Below are positions 48,836 through 61,123 of a stretch of 64,000 nucleotides of DNA, one piece after another; position 1 is the stretch's first letter; each line of letters begins with the position of its first letter. Below the pieces are notes generated by a model. The model was not told where the DNA came from and did not search any database. It saw only the letters and a program-made list of their open reading frames with translations. Source of the DNA: Dichotomocladium elegans (taxonomy: Eukaryota; Mucoromycota; Mucoromycetes; Mucorales; Lichtheimiaceae); contig JAIXMN010000012.1 in NCBI GenBank assembly GCA_025716815.1, positions 186,001-250,000 of the forward strand, given 5' to 3'. A program made the position numbers and the translations under genes.

Positions 48836-51620
48836 TGTGAGCGTTCTTTCATATTTCTTCACCGAACACCATAATATATATGTAAGAAGGGGGGGGAGTG
48901 ACTGTGAATAACCATAGTTTTTTGGCGATGGTTATCGACCCAACCGATGCTGTCAATTAGTCTTGACAGGTAAAATACGGATTTGGTGTGCCACTTTTTT
49001 GATAGTTGGATAGTACAGCCATGTATTAATATGCTGCAACCATGTATGGTGGTCATAAGCCTTACTCATTAACATAAAAAGCGGCCGCAGCGAGAAGAAA
49101 TTGTAGTAGTTGCTTAGAGAAAAGGTGCAGGAGGGTTGTAGAATTCTGTTTGGCGGCATGTTTCAGGCCTCAAGTGCGCAATCATGGACCTGCTGCATGT
49201 TCGACATCGAACTGACTTCATTCGCTCTGCTTACTTGCACTCTCAAAAATAACGCGCTTGCAAAATGAATGCTTCTGCATTTTTCTCTTCTTCCAGTGCA
49301 CTCTAGTTTCACACCTTCGTGTATTTTATGCGTGTCCGATCAGCGAATAGTCCCAAAGTACACCACAATTACAACTTGATCCTATGTTCTGTCATCTTGT
49401 TCAGGTTTTGCATTCCCTCTTTGCCTTTTATGATGCATTCTGCATGATATGTTTGAGGACATGACTTTGACTAATCACGTGTAATCTATGAATTTTTGTG
49501 CTGTTGTCGGAGAGAAGAAAATAAGTAATTGCACTCCTTTGCAAAAGACTTTTATGGAGAAGAACTACCAGGTGGTTTCATATCAATAGCATCGATACAA
49601 TGATGGATCTTACCCATTCAAGAATACATTTCCACACCCACTTGCCACTTGTGTGACAGGGCAAAAACGGCCATTAAAAGTACTTCCTCTGTACGGCACT
49701 TATCGGCGGCCTCAAAGAGGACAATTGAAACAAAGGATCAATCATCCAATATGTCCTTCTAATGTCACCTACATTCCTACAGGATTAGTCGCTTCACTCG
49801 CATTTCTAATGAATTCTACAGTATATACGAAACATATTTTACTTTCTGGAATAATATCAACCTCAAAGGTACTTTTTATCCCCACCTCAGATGCATCACT
49901 GATTCGCGCCATCAACATCTGATTTCCGACGAGCCTATGGCATTTGTATAATTATGCGCCACATGTTCGTCTGTTTGTACGACTTTAGCTTTTGTGATGC
50001 TGGAATTTTGAATTATTGTACCAGAGGAGTATACATGAGTCCGAGTTCGCCTATTCCAATCACATACAAACTACGTCTGTGCGTTTTCCTGTATTTACTT
50101 AATGTGTTATTTCCAGATCAACTGACCCTCAGTTCAGTATAAATGACGAGGGCTTGGACAAGTACTTTTCTTTACCAAACCTATCCTCTGCCTCTTCTGT
50201 GGCTTGAATGGTATGTAACCTTATCATATTGGCTTGTTCCATTCCGCAAACTTTTAATATTTTGAACCTCTGCATATAAAAAAATCAACTTGGCTCAAGT
50301 ATCTGGAATGGAGACGGATATGGTCTTTTGGATGCGACCGCGTTTTGGCTGCATCCGTGCAGGCCTCCCACCATGGCTTCATCGAGGTGCTGCTTGTCTT
50401 CTGCTGCTACCTCTGTTGCTTCCCCAATGCTTCTGCCGTTGGTCCCTCGTTGTTTCTTCGCGTTCCTCCCTCCGACCGTTCTACCGCTGCATTTGCCGTC
50501 GGCGCACAGCTGCTCTTGCCATCCTTCCTTTCCTCATTTCTTCCGCCATTGTTACCGCAATGGTATATCTGGCGACCGTCAGGATAAGTTGAAACGTCTG
50601 ATTCTAGGTTGACTAACGAGTATCGCTCCTACATCTTTATTATTCATACCTTGTATACATCATAACTTCCCCACTTGCGAAATTGATTCTAGAAATAAAG
50701 TATGTTTGCAACCAAAAGTACTGGCCTCTTCGAGAAACAACGTCTTTTGCGACAACGAGGATGCCTCTGTGATACTGCGCTCAGGCTATTGGAGCCTGGC
50801 TTTAGGCAGTGAGATCCATCATTGGGCAAGCAAATGCACAACAAAAAAAGTAGCAACGTTCGAATAAACTGTCTTAGCGTATGCCCTAGGATCTATCAAC
50901 TCTGGGCTGAAGACATTGCAATTTCTAACGTTAGTTTGCAGTCATCCTGCACTGCTCTTTTGTTTCGTTGTTCTTAGATGACATCTACTAGGATGAATTC
51001 CAACATCCAAAGCCATATCCATGAGCATTGAATGGGCGACTTTCTGAACTCGGGTCCACCTAAAGTCGGCCCACCATTGTTAGTGTAATGGCCAGGATGT
51101 GGAAAACGGCAATACTCCTTAAAATAGCACTGTACAATGTTGTTCTGAGCGGTTTTGGGCGGCGCGAGAAAATGGGAATCAATAATCTCTGTCGAGTCGC
51201 AAGCTACTATGGAAAGCGTGGCTCCCCATCGCTGCTCTACAGAATCACGGAGTGGGCAGAGAGCGAGATATAACCAATCTGCTGCATCTGACGTATTCCT
51301 CAATAAATTGAACACCAGCAATTCGGGTTTTCGGCCTGCGTTTGAAAGGTTTGAGTGTGTGGAGAGCAGATCATTGATTCAAAGAGAGGGACGATCTGTT
51401 GTTGTAGAAGGAACTTCGTGCTTTGGCAATAGCCAGTGCAGTATTTTCAGAGCATTGGAGAACCCATGGACAGTAAAGACCAAATAGCGTGCGCATAAGG
51501 TTGTACTACTATACAACCGATAAAGCGCTATTTCTCCTCCTTATCAGATCATGTCCCACCTCCTGAAATTTTGAACGATCTTTTTTCCCCCTTTCCCTCC
51601 TTTTTTCTTTATTTCTATTC
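48836..51620. other. Gene-poor stretch after the transposon
   Basis: About 2.8 kb has no supported gene. A pyrimidine-rich, stop-poor patch at 50290-50612 is open in all three forward frames at once. Frames at 49653-49922, 50974-51321 and 51155-51487 lack motifs. The last ~150 bases are T-rich and precede the cation transporter. Confidence 0.4.
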
Positions 51621-53347
51621 ATGGTAGCCGTAGCGGTTATCATACGAGTAGCCGGCAAGTGTGTTATCCGCAACCGGCAATGTCTCTGGCGATATCCAGT
51701 ATATTATGCAGGAACCGAAGTATGGAGGCGAACACATACCACGCATAGGCGCCGCCATGAACACAACCATGTCGACCTGGCCACCACGATTGAGATCTCG
51801 GGTTTGTGCATACATTGAACGAGGGGGAGAGAAAGAGAGACATAGACCATCGCACAGCAGATTCCTGTAACGACTGTCATTAAGCAGGCCGAAGAGGTGT
51901 CCAGATTACGATGCTTGGGCTTGCAGCCAACGTTGGATTGACGGTGGTAAAAGGCGCATCCGGATGGTACGGATCTTATCCGAGAACTTAAAAAGACGGG
52001 AGAGATGTAATGTTCGTCTGACAGAAGGACCCCCATCTGTAGGATGATGAACTCGGCTGCTTTGTTAGCTGATGCAGCCCATTCACTGAGCGGTAAACCA
52101 AAAAGAAAAAAAAAAAAGACCAAGGCTGCTGACACTACACTGTACAGATTTACTTGGCGATTTTGTCACTCTCTATACCTACAAGGTGTCTCGGCGACCG
52201 CCAGACATACACTATCCTTATGGCTATGGTATATATGGCACACATACACCAGAGAAATATAAACGAAGGGAATTGACCAAAGAACGAGCGTGCGCTCAGG
52301 CAAATATGAAACCGTCGGATCCTTGGCACTGTCGTCTTTGCTGATTGCAGGAGCGGTTGGCATTGGTGTTCATTCGTTCGAATTGTTCCAGCATGCTATC
52401 GATCCAATCTGGGTCCCAGACACAAGCATGGGTGTTGCAGCTGCAGCTGCTACTGCTACAACTGCTACCACTGCTCCTGCGATGCCAATCTCATCCGCCG
52501 TACCGGAAGCATTTGAATCCATCGCATCGGTTAATCATGATAAAGCTGTCGTAGCACTCAATCCAAATGCGGCATGGTTCGCAGCAGGCAGTGTAATTAT
52601 TAAAGAATGGCTCTATCAGAAAAGTATATAACAGAGGGGGGCGAGGGCGCGCGAATTTGGGAGCGAATGCGAAATCTGACAATCTTTGCACGGCGTAGCG
52701 TTGCAAGTGGCAAAAGATGAGCGCAGCGAGGTCCTTGTTGCCAATGCATGGTAATGCATGGATATCAGTTTCTGTTGACAGGCAACGCAGACATACGAAC
52801 GAAGGTTAACAATGATATCGCTGCTCACCCACAAAAGGCACCATCGCATCGACTCCCTGTCAAGTGGAGTAGTTTTGTTTGCTATTGTAGGCAGTTATGC
52901 CGGTATACCTATTCTCGATCCCTTGGGCGGCCTAGTTGTTGCAGGAATGGTATTAAAAAGCTCGCTCAAGATGACAGTGTCTTCATTACGCGAGCTGACA
53001 GACTGTTCCATCGATGCTGGCGAACTTGACAAAATAAGACAAGCCATGGACGACATAAAGGTAGGTCTTTTTTCTACATACATACATATATATATATATA
53101 TATCACATTTGCAAACATGAAGCACTTGACTATATAATATCTATAACAGACCAAGGAGTCCTGTCTGGTTGACTTCCATTCACTGCGAGGTCGGAAACTC
53201 GGTCCATTCTACCATATTGATGTGGTGCTCAAAGTGGATCCACACTTGAGCATACAAGATGCAGATGGTCTCAAGCAGCGGATCCGATCTGAGGTTCAAC
53301 GGGACTGTGAACATGTCCAACGCATGCTTATGAGGCTGGAAATTTGA
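51621..53347 (+). CDS. Cation diffusion facilitator (CDF), Mmt/SLC30A9-like
   Basis: CDF proteins export divalent metals (Fe, Zn, Mn) by proton exchange; the Mmt type works in mitochondria. Exons: 51621-51801, 51888-51966, 52043-52092, 52148-52228, 52300-52623, 52699-52750, 52838-53060 and 53150-53347 (395 aa). Family features are LGLAANVGLTVVKG, the metal site in ALLADAAHSLS and GDFVTLYTYK, the motif RRPPDIHYPYGYGKYETVGSLALS, HHRIDSLSSGVVL, and ILDPLGGLVVAGM, then a soluble C-terminal domain (about residues 300-395). The N-terminal exon has a basic segment and a His cluster (HRRRHEHNH) near residue 45. The ATG at 51621 is the first in frame. Its stop is only 75 bp before the next start on the same strand. 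Confidence 0.9.
53085..53104. repeat. (TA)n microsatellite in an intron
   Basis: A run of ta units sits in the last intron of the CDF gene. Confidence 0.75.
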
Positions 53348-53422
53348 CACGTGCATTTATTTATACGCATTAAAATAATCGAAAATAAAGTCTTATCTTT
53401 CTTCTTTCTCTCCGGTGTAGAG

Positions 53423-54662
53423 ATGACGACTCCAGACAAATTGCCCATTATTGACTTTGGCAATTTTGACACGAATCCCAAAGAGGTTGCCGAAAAAGTT
53501 CTCGATGCATGCAAGTCGATTGGCTTTTTTTATGTGATCAACCACGGACTACAACAGAAGGATGTGGACTACGCGTTTGCTTTGGTAAAAAAGTCAATAT
53601 CAAAAAATAATGACGAAGTTGACGCTTTCATCAGGCGAAAACATACTTTGACTTACCTCACGAAGAGAAACGCAAGGATATGATTCAAGCAGACAATCAC
53701 GGCTACTCAGAGCTATACAGCGAGACGTGGGTATCACTATTCTTCCCTCTTCCTTTCGACCCTTGGTAAATATTGATCTCTTTTCGTTGCGCGGATGTCC
53801 ATCAGTCTAGATCCTGAACATCAACGCCAAGGGGATCATAAAGAGTGAGTCATATGCTGTTAAAATTCCTTTTTTTAAGAAGAAGGGCATGGGATGACAC
53901 TGCGCTCTTGGGTCTTAGAGGATACAACTTCAGAAATTTCGTGAATGGCAAACCATTCCGCCCTTTGCCCGCCGTGTTCGAAAAGAACAAGGATTTCATC
54001 GAAGGATTTTCACGAGTAAGTTAGACATAATGAGTCGGATCATTTCAGTTGAAAATCTTGGTGCCGTATGGTTCCTTTATCTACTGTAGTCGTGCCACCA
54101 TATCGCGATGCGTGTTCTACAGGCATTTGCTATTGCGCTTGAGATTCCGGAGGAATACGGTGGGTCGAGTTGGTTTACCAGCCGACACCATTATGACCGA
54201 CCCTCTGGAGAGGTGCTTCGCTTCTTGAAATATCCCCGCGGTGGCGAAGCATCCTACAAAGAACCCGTACGGGCCGGCGCCCACAGTGACTATGGCAGTA
54301 TCACACTTCTCTTTCAGCATCAAATCCCGGGTCTTGAGGTCCAAGCGGGCCGCACAGAATGGATTTCGGCGCCGTTGGTCGAGAACGCTGTCCTGGTCAA
54401 TGTAGGTGACCAAATTGAGTTTTGGACCAACGGCTTGTTCAAGTCAACCCTGCACCGAGTCACCTTTTTGCCGGAGCATGCGCACATGGACCGATACTCG
54501 ATCCCCTTCTTTGTCCACCCTGAGGATGACACCTTACTCTCACCCATCCCGAGCAAACTCATTACCCAAACAAAAGAACAAAAGGAGGTCATCACTGCAG
54601 GAGAGCATCTCCGAAGACGTCTGGACGCCACATACACCTACGAAAAACCGGTCTCTGTGTGA
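53423..54662 (+). CDS. 2-oxoglutarate/Fe(II) dioxygenase, isopenicillin-N-synthase-like
   Basis: Exons: 53423-53584, 53635-53726, 53806-53844, 53919-54015 and 54090-54662 (320 aa). The N-terminal DIOX_N part starts with LPIIDFGNF and has IGFFYVINHGL. The C-terminal Fe2OG domain carries the metal ligands: HSDYGSITLL (His and Asp) and the distal His in STLHRV. The 2-oxoglutarate-binding RxS is in DRYSIPFF. This is the large fungal family of soluble oxygenases acting on small molecules; the substrate cannot be told from sequence. It follows the CDF gene closely (75 bp), which may mean a shared or overlapping promoter and terminator. Confidence 0.92.
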
Positions 54663-55309
54663 ACATGGCCATCCCAACATACGTGCGTATCGGAAGATGG
54701 ACGAACTATGCCAACTTCCACCCTAAGCCTGTAATGTTATGCCATACAAAGAGGAGATGTACTTCTTCAAACATACAGTTTATCTTGCAGTAGCAACTCT
54801 GAGCTTGTCGTTATCTATGTATCGAACATTCAAACGAATGGATACCGGCCATTTAACGATGTTCATTACAATACTGTCAATACGCTATCTTGCTAGGAAT
54901 TTGGAGAGCGATCCGATGCAGTCGTAAATTGGGAGTTGCATTTGCTATTGCCTTGAGAAAAGCTGCTTTACGTACATAGTATTACAATTGCAACGTTTAT
55001 TGTTGATGCGTTTGAGCCTGATATTCGTTCAACTGGTGACATGAGTTATGCTGTTGTTGGTATATATAGTATTAGTTGAAAGAAAAGTGCCCTTTAAAGC
55101 TCATATATGGATAATACACCAGGTGTGTTCAAGTGAGAGAGAGAGAAGAGTTCTGTGATCGTTTGCAAGGATACAGTAGCGTACAGCTTTTGAATGATAT
55201 ATATGTATGCGTGAGCACGAACATAGCAGAGGTAGACAATTAAATAGAAGATAGTGTGTGTGAGGGGGGGTAAATGTATACGCTTGTTCTCCAAGTAAGG
55301 CTAGCATGG
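54663..55309. other. Gene-free stretch between convergent genes
   Basis: AT-rich sequence between the ends of the oxygenase and TMEM135 genes. No frame with motifs is present. Confidence 0.4.
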
Positions 55310-57435
55310 TTAATTTTTGCCGAAGAAACGGGTCATGATGCTCAGGTAGTGACCATCAATGACATCCCGCTCATTCTGATAGAGAGTCATCAACGTACCC
55401 ATGGCCACCATGAACACCGCAACGTCACCGTTCGGAATATTACGGGCATAGCCGGTCTTGACAAGCAATTTCCACCAAGATTCCATCGCGCGTGGAAGGC
55501 AGTAAAGGCCGAGCTCTATAAGGGAAAAGTCGTAAAGTTACCTCCTGTGCAACAACTCTTTGGGATTCCGACATACCGAGCTGACGGCTTCGAACCTCAA
55601 AGATCGTCTGGAGACCGCCAATAAGGCCGGGAATTAAGTAAAGCCATTGTCGTTCAATGTTCAGGACGGGGCGCAGGGCGCAAGGCGTGGCAAATGCCAT
55701 CGTGACATACATGGCCAAGAAGAAACCAGAGCGGGTGCACGAGTAGATGAATTTGCGTAAGACAGACGAAGGACTACCTCAGATGATAAGGGCAGGCAGG
55801 TGAGTTGAAAGAGCAGAGGTGGGTTTGTGTGCATAGGATATATGATCTTACTCAGTCATGATTTGGTTTGATCGGAAGATCACTGTCATAAGCTATAGCA
55901 ACCGAGTTGCGTGAAGATGAATAACAAGTTACGCCCACATACGCACAAAAAGAAAAATACATACTACGTTCAACGGTACATAAAGTTTAAGTGCTCGGAA
56001 GTATTCGTCTCGAAAGAGTGTAAACTTGCTCCGCGTGCAGCTGGGATCCAGCGGATGTTGGAGGGCACACAAGATAAACTTGTGTCTAATTTTCGGCGGA
56101 ATAATGGTAGCAATATTTGGACTGATCGTCTGGGCGACGAATTCGCGGCTTGTGGTGTCAAGGGGCATGCGGATGGACCCTTTTTCCTCGGAAAGCCGGC
56201 ATACTGTGTCCGAAATGCCATGGATCAAAGACGGCGCCATGCCGCCAATATCTGGCTTCCAGCCAGAGTGCGTCAACAAGAAATGGTAGTAGGATTTGGG
56301 AAGGGTGTCGCTATGGAACAAGAAGCCATATACGATCTGCGAAGATGCCAATGCCATGACCAGCACACCCGCCCATCGCTGCATGTACTTCGCCAGGTAG
56401 TCGTCCCAACTTTTTTTGACGACCAGTCGGCGGGGCTCTCCAGGAGCAAATCCTTCGCGATCCACCTTTTCTTTAAGGATGGCAAGTTCGCGCGTGTGTC
56501 TGGCCTTGCGATGTTTCGCCCACTGCTTCATTAGCCAGGCACCTGAGAACTGGATGCTCCGCGTGAGGAGATACAACATGATCGATTGTCGACGGCGTTT
56601 GTCCTGGTCAATAATCAATGACAGGCCGGCAACTGCGCCCGCAATAAACGCGTTCAGTCGATCTGACTTGGGATCCTTTGTTTTGCGGAAATGTCGCAAC
56701 AGGCACAGTATGCCTTTGTAGCTGCTAAGAAAGGTGCTCAAAAACAACGCAAACATGGCCGTGTCCCTGCAGAAGCGCCATTTCCTGATTAGGATCATCG
56801 CCCTCCCAAGCTCTTTCTCCTGCTCTTCATGCACTATACTTTACCGGCCTGCCAGCTGCTTCAACAGTCCAGGTCTATACTTTTTCCCGTTTAGTTCTCA
56901 CGCAGAAACCCGCATCCTACGCAGTTTCTTTGCCATGCATTACCGCTTAAATAGCCTTCCAGTAACCAGGAGAGGCAATATCCCAATCAGATACTTGATG
57001 CTGAATCCAGCAGCAAAGGCCTTCAGGAATCCTCGTGTACAGTTCTGCGTACATGTTTTTCCCTGGTGCTGACAGTAATTCGGTCCAATACGCTGCCGTT
57101 CCTTGGCAGCAGCGGTGGCCTCTAGCTGCAGCCGCGTCAAGTTTTGACTAGCGAAGCGGAAACCATAAATTGAGTAAAAGCCGTGGGGCTTATTGATTTT
57201 TATTTAAACAGAGAGCGGACAAGTGAAGGAGTCCGCGTGTGTATATATGTGCATGTGTGTTTTTCTTTTACCTGCTTAATCGTCGTAATTTATCTTGAAA
57301 AGAGCGAATGGATGCAAGGACGGTCTCTGCTTCCTTGTCGGTCAGGAGCTTGGAAACAATTTGGGCCAAGCTCTCTAAGAAATTTTCATAGTATGATGCT
57401 GGTATGGAAGGAAGAGCTTCGGTAGGGGCTGACAT
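55310..57435 (-). CDS. TMEM135: TMEM135-like membrane protein
   Basis: TMEM135 homologs are Tim17-related multi-pass proteins linked in animals to mitochondrial dynamics and peroxisomes. Exons, in transcript order: 57272-57435, 56944-57147, 55965-56802, 55852-55892, 55577-55773 and 55310-55515 (549 aa). The N-terminal Cys motif (CQHQGKTCTQNC), then RGFLKAFAAGF, the DTAMFALFLSTFLSSYKG segment, a large middle exon with GAVAGLSLIIDQDKRRR, and a C-terminal half with LDPSCT, SRSGFFLAMYV and LYCLPRAMESWWKLL all follow the family order. A 41-nt exon (LMTVIFRSNQIM) is needed to keep the frame. The acceptor at 56803 is the least certain boundary, because it lacks a good pyrimidine tract. Confidence 0.88.
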
Positions 57436-58610
57436 GACGGCGAACGTCAAGGTGATTGTGAAGTTGGCAACGGAAAGGAACGGAAAAGAGTAGTGATGCT
57501 GATGATTTCTTTTAAAACTCCTATTTCGTTTCGCCCTTTTATTTCCCCCCTTCCCCCAGTCTCCTTTCCACGGAGAGAACAAAGTGTGGGGTATAAGAAC
57601 CCAGCAAGACGGTCATCTTCACACGGCCACGAACCCAACAACTTCCCAATCCCCAACAGTTATTCGGGCTGTCATTTATAGCTCTCGAGTGCTTGTTTGG
57701 GCACACTCAAGCACGTCGATGACATAAATATCCAAGGAGAAATACAAGCGGCAGACGAGCAGCTTATTCTTCTTTTTTCACTCACATCATGTCTCTTTTA
57801 TTGATACCCAATAGGCCGATGCCCGCAGCGTGACAAATGTGGACAATACTTTATTACGCTTGATATCATGTAAAATTTGGTTACTACCAAGCTGACTCAA
57901 CGTTTCCTATCCTCTTATAGTCTCTGATCCGAAAAAAAAAACTCATCCTACATGTTTTCCAGGATATTCCTATCTCAGCTTCCATCGCTGCATTGTGCGT
58001 GGTCCAAGCGTTTTCTCCCCCAAAAATTTTTAAATGGTGTTAACCCAGAGCTGTCGCAAAATGAGCCACCCTTGGTCTAGAGCAATCTACGTGCGTATAG
58101 CTGGCAATGGCGAAGACAGCATCCCTGGCTGCCAACCTTAGAGAAGTATTTCATTATCTGACCGGTCCGGGTTCTGCCATATGCATATATTTCTGCCTGT
58201 TGTGAATTTGTCTCTGTATTATTATCACACATATCGCAACGTTCCACTTGACTTATCATATAACCTGATCATACAATAAAGATGTTCACCTTTCACCTCT
58301 CACAGTTTTAGGCGATTACTACAATAATTTACTGGTTCTCATTCAGTTACCAAACAAATAATCGTTAAAACACAGGGCAATGACAGGTGCTGGGGGGGCT
58401 CTGAGAGCTCAATTGTAACTTATTGTAAACAAGTCCCCATTTCATATCAGTCATTTGTTCGACCACAATGATCACAGTGCGTCTTTGAGCAAGAAGAAAA
58501 GAAAACAAAGGGACCATATACGATGCTTTTAAAAATGGAAAACAAGGAGCAACCACGATATATAAGCATAACCTCCGATCTCAAAGTACCTTTTCACCTA
58601 GTTACTGAAC
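57436..58610. other. Divergent promoter region of TMEM135 and the SANT gene
   Basis: About 1.2 kb has no supported gene. A TATATAA-like element near 58558-58565 lies about 50 nt before the SANT gene start. Short frames (57493-57681, 58077-58259) show nothing. Confidence 0.4.
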
Positions 58611-58976
58611 ATGGCATTGCAAGTACCAACAACACTTCCTTTGGCCCATCCACTCGATCAACCCACGATAGTTAGCCCACAGATCACGGAAGAAGAGAGA
58701 GCAGCTGCGCAGGCACTCTTGCAACTTCATACCGTACCGTGCGTGACCAAAAAGAAGCCACGCCATTATCCTTCTTCGAGGCAACGACGGCCACAGTGGG
58801 AGCCATCTGAACGACTTACTCTCCTCCGAGCTGTTATTCACGAAAAGAAACTCCATGACATGACCACCTTCCACTGGGATAACATCGCGCGATCCGTCCA
58901 ACGGACAAGAAAAGCATGCAAGGATCAATGGCGACGTGAAATCTTGCCCATGCTTTTGAAAGACACACCACAATGA
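58611..58976 (+). CDS. Small SANT/Myb-like domain protein
   Basis: This is a single-exon protein of 121 aa. The C-terminal half (about residues 60-118) has the Myb/SANT pattern of three helices with aromatic residues spaced as usual: QWEPSERLTLLRAV, TFHWDNIARSV and TRKACKDQWRREIL. The basic RKACKDQWR helix is a good DNA-recognition helix. The N-terminus is Pro/Thr-rich and probably disordered, with a basic KKKPRHYPSSRQRR stretch. It may be a small DNA-binding or chromatin protein. No named family was identified. Confidence 0.75.
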   Translation: MALQVPTTLPLAHPLDQPTIVSPQITEEERAAAQALLQLHTVPCVTKKKPRHYPSSRQRRPQWEPSERLTLLRAVIHEKKLHDMTTFHWDNIARSVQRTRKACKDQWRREILPMLLKDTPQ

Positions 58977-59404
58977 TAAAAAAAGACACAAACACAAGTC
59001 TTTCATTTCTTATCCACTGGCACTCGGTTTCCAGCACATCCCTTTGCCACAATGCCATGACAACAATGTTGGCTCGATCATCCCATCCCTTAACTTCACA
59101 GATATCTCCAACCACTCGCGCTATACACCATCTCCAAATGATCATCACGAAATGCAGCATTACCCAATAAAACCGCTCGTCAACGTCGTCTGTCATTGAA
59201 CGAATGGAATAGCTGTTTTTGTGCGTGCATACATGTACGTTGTACGTTTTGTCTGGTCGATAGGAGAGCGTTTAGGTTGGTTTGTGTAGAGTATTCGTAA
59301 ACGAATCGAGTTGTATTTCTTTCTTTTTTTCTGAGCGGATGAGCGTGTCCGTGCAAATGCAAAACAAGAAGAAGAAGAAGGAAAGATAGAAGACAAGGCG
59401 CTGC
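58977..59404. other. Convergent 3' region
   Basis: Between the ends of the SANT gene and RPL39. No gene is seen. Confidence 0.4.
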
Positions 59405-59768
59405 TTAGATGTTGAGCTTAGTGTGGCGCCAGTTGCGGCGCTTGGCATTCCAGCTGCAATGAACGAACAATCAAGTAAGTGAAAAATTCAACCGAGGGGC
59501 TCAGGGAAAAAGCAAAACTAAAAAGCATACCGGATCTTGGTGTCGGTCTTCATGCGGAACCAGTGGGGAAGAGGGCGGTTCTGCTTGGACTTCTTGGCAA
59601 GCTTGACCTTGGTACGGAACGACTTGTTGGAGGGCTACAATGTCGATTGGGAAGATTAATCAATCCGAATAGAATATCCATCCATCCATCCATCCATCCA
59701 TCCATCAGGTGCCTCTCCGATTTCTTTTTAACGGCTCCCCTCGCTTCACGATGTTGTCTGCTTACCAT
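59405..59768 (-). CDS. RPL39: 60S ribosomal protein L39 (eL39)
   Basis: eL39 lines the peptide exit tunnel of the large ribosomal subunit. Exons, in transcript order: 59766-59768 (only the ATG), 59531-59634 and 59405-59453, giving 51 aa, exactly the family length. The sequence has [31 protein letters not shown] and the end [15 protein letters not shown]. The first intron begins right after the initiator codon and contains an ATCC repeat. The gene is too short for simple ORF finders. Confidence 0.96.
59674..59707. repeat. (ATCC)n repeat in RPL39 intron 1
   Basis: Seven or more tandem atcc units lie in the first intron of RPL39. Confidence 0.85.
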
Positions 59769-60432
59769 TTCGGATAACAAGCGAAAGAGGGAGACTTCCC
59801 AGAGACTTATCGACGGCCTAACTTACTCAGTTCCCCCCAAGTGACGTGTCAGCCACCCACCCACTCACCCGCCCACCCCGCGCACGCCTTTTTCGGAGTG
59901 GGATATTTTTCCCTTTCCACCCCCCCAACCGATCGCTGCACCTTCTGTGTAAAAGGGGACATTATTGTAATACGGGTACAGCCTTTTCGTCTACCTTCTT
60001 CGTCTCAAGCTCATAGGATTATGGTCATGCCTTTGAGAGACGATAACAGCTGATACAGCACCCTTCTCCATATTCATCGAGCGGACCAAAACTCCCAAGA
60101 TAGGACACCTGGCTGTGTGGCGGCGAACAATCACTGTTGCCGGACAGAACATGTTTTCTTCTATCCCCAGCTGCTTTGCTGCATCCAAATCCTTTTCTTA
60201 AGCATTCGCTTAGGAAAACGGAGTCTATCTCAGTCGATGGGACGTTGTGCAACTGCGCATAAAACCTGCTTCTTTCGCCCGAATGGTCGTTTGAGGAGGA
60301 CGTGTCGATCGTGATAAGCTCAGAGTTACTATTATTTCCCAGAAAATAAAAATAAAAATCGGAGGCGCTGGGACACACAGCGCACATACCCGCTTCCTTT
60401 ATTTTTTCCCTTTTAACTTTTTCCAATTCACA
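59769..60432. other. Divergent promoter region of RPL39 and LSM7
   Basis: A C-rich patch (cccacccactcacccgccca, 59855-59880) lies about 100 bases upstream of RPL39. Frames on both strands near 60025-60426 lack motifs. This probably holds both promoters. Confidence 0.4.
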
Positions 60433-61123
60433 ATGTCAGATCGCGTAAGTGACGGACGCAAAAAAAAAAGACGCTCGTTTTCCGCCCCCTCCCTTTTTTT
60501 CAGATACAAAGATTCGTTTCATTGACATCTCTCTTTCGAAAAAAAGGGTAACCGTGGACATTATCGAGGACGTGGTCGCGGCGGAAGTGGAGGTGGACGT
60601 GGTGGAGGCCATCGCAGCGGAGGTCATCAGCAGCAGGACAAACCAAAAAAGGAATCCATTTTGGATCTTAGTAAATACATGGAAAAGAAAGTGCGTGTTC
60701 GATTCAACGGCGGTCGCGAAGGTTGGCTACAAATAACGAATGCAATGCATATGCAAATCCAAAAAAAAAAAGAGTGAGGTCATTGATGGTTAATGCATCA
60801 CCTCTGTAGTTATTGGCACACTGATGGGATATGACCCATTATTAAACTTGGTGCTTGACAATACGGTGGAGTACCTTAAGGGTATGTATCTCTCGTCCTG
60901 GAGACGAAAAAAAAAAACGGGCAAACAGGATTCAAAAGCGGAGGATGTGCCGTCACGCATGCATGCGGATCATTCGCTCATCACGAGTATAGACCTAGAG
61001 ACCGGCTACGTGACAGAGAAGTCAAGAGAACTCGGCCTGGCTGTTTTGCGAGGAACCGCCGTCATCTTGATATCGCCCGTTGACGGAAGCGAGGAGATCG
61101 AGAATCCGTTTGTCACCCAATAG
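60433..61123 (+). CDS. LSM7: U6 snRNA-associated Sm-like protein LSM7
   Basis: LSM7 is part of the LSM2-8 ring on U6 snRNA and the LSM1-7 ring in mRNA decay. Exons: 60433-60444, 60547-60721, 60810-60881 and 60993-61123 (129 aa). After MSDR comes a Gly/Arg/His-rich tail (RGRGRGGSGGGRGGG), then the Sm domain: ESILDLSKYMEKKVRVRFNGGRE (Sm1 region), GYDPLLNLVLDNTVEYL and LGLAVLRGTAVILISPVDG (Sm2 region). The RGG-type N-terminus is typical of LSM7 rather than of other LSm proteins. It is convergent with the RFX gene. Confidence 0.95.

Noticed and set aside
51704..52135. 143-codon minus-strand hydrophobic frame
   Set aside because: It is antisense to several exons of the CDF transporter; the hydrophobicity reflects the opposite strand.
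56026..56721. Plus-strand frames of 87-101 codons
   Set aside because: They overlap the large TMEM135 exon antisense and show no motif.
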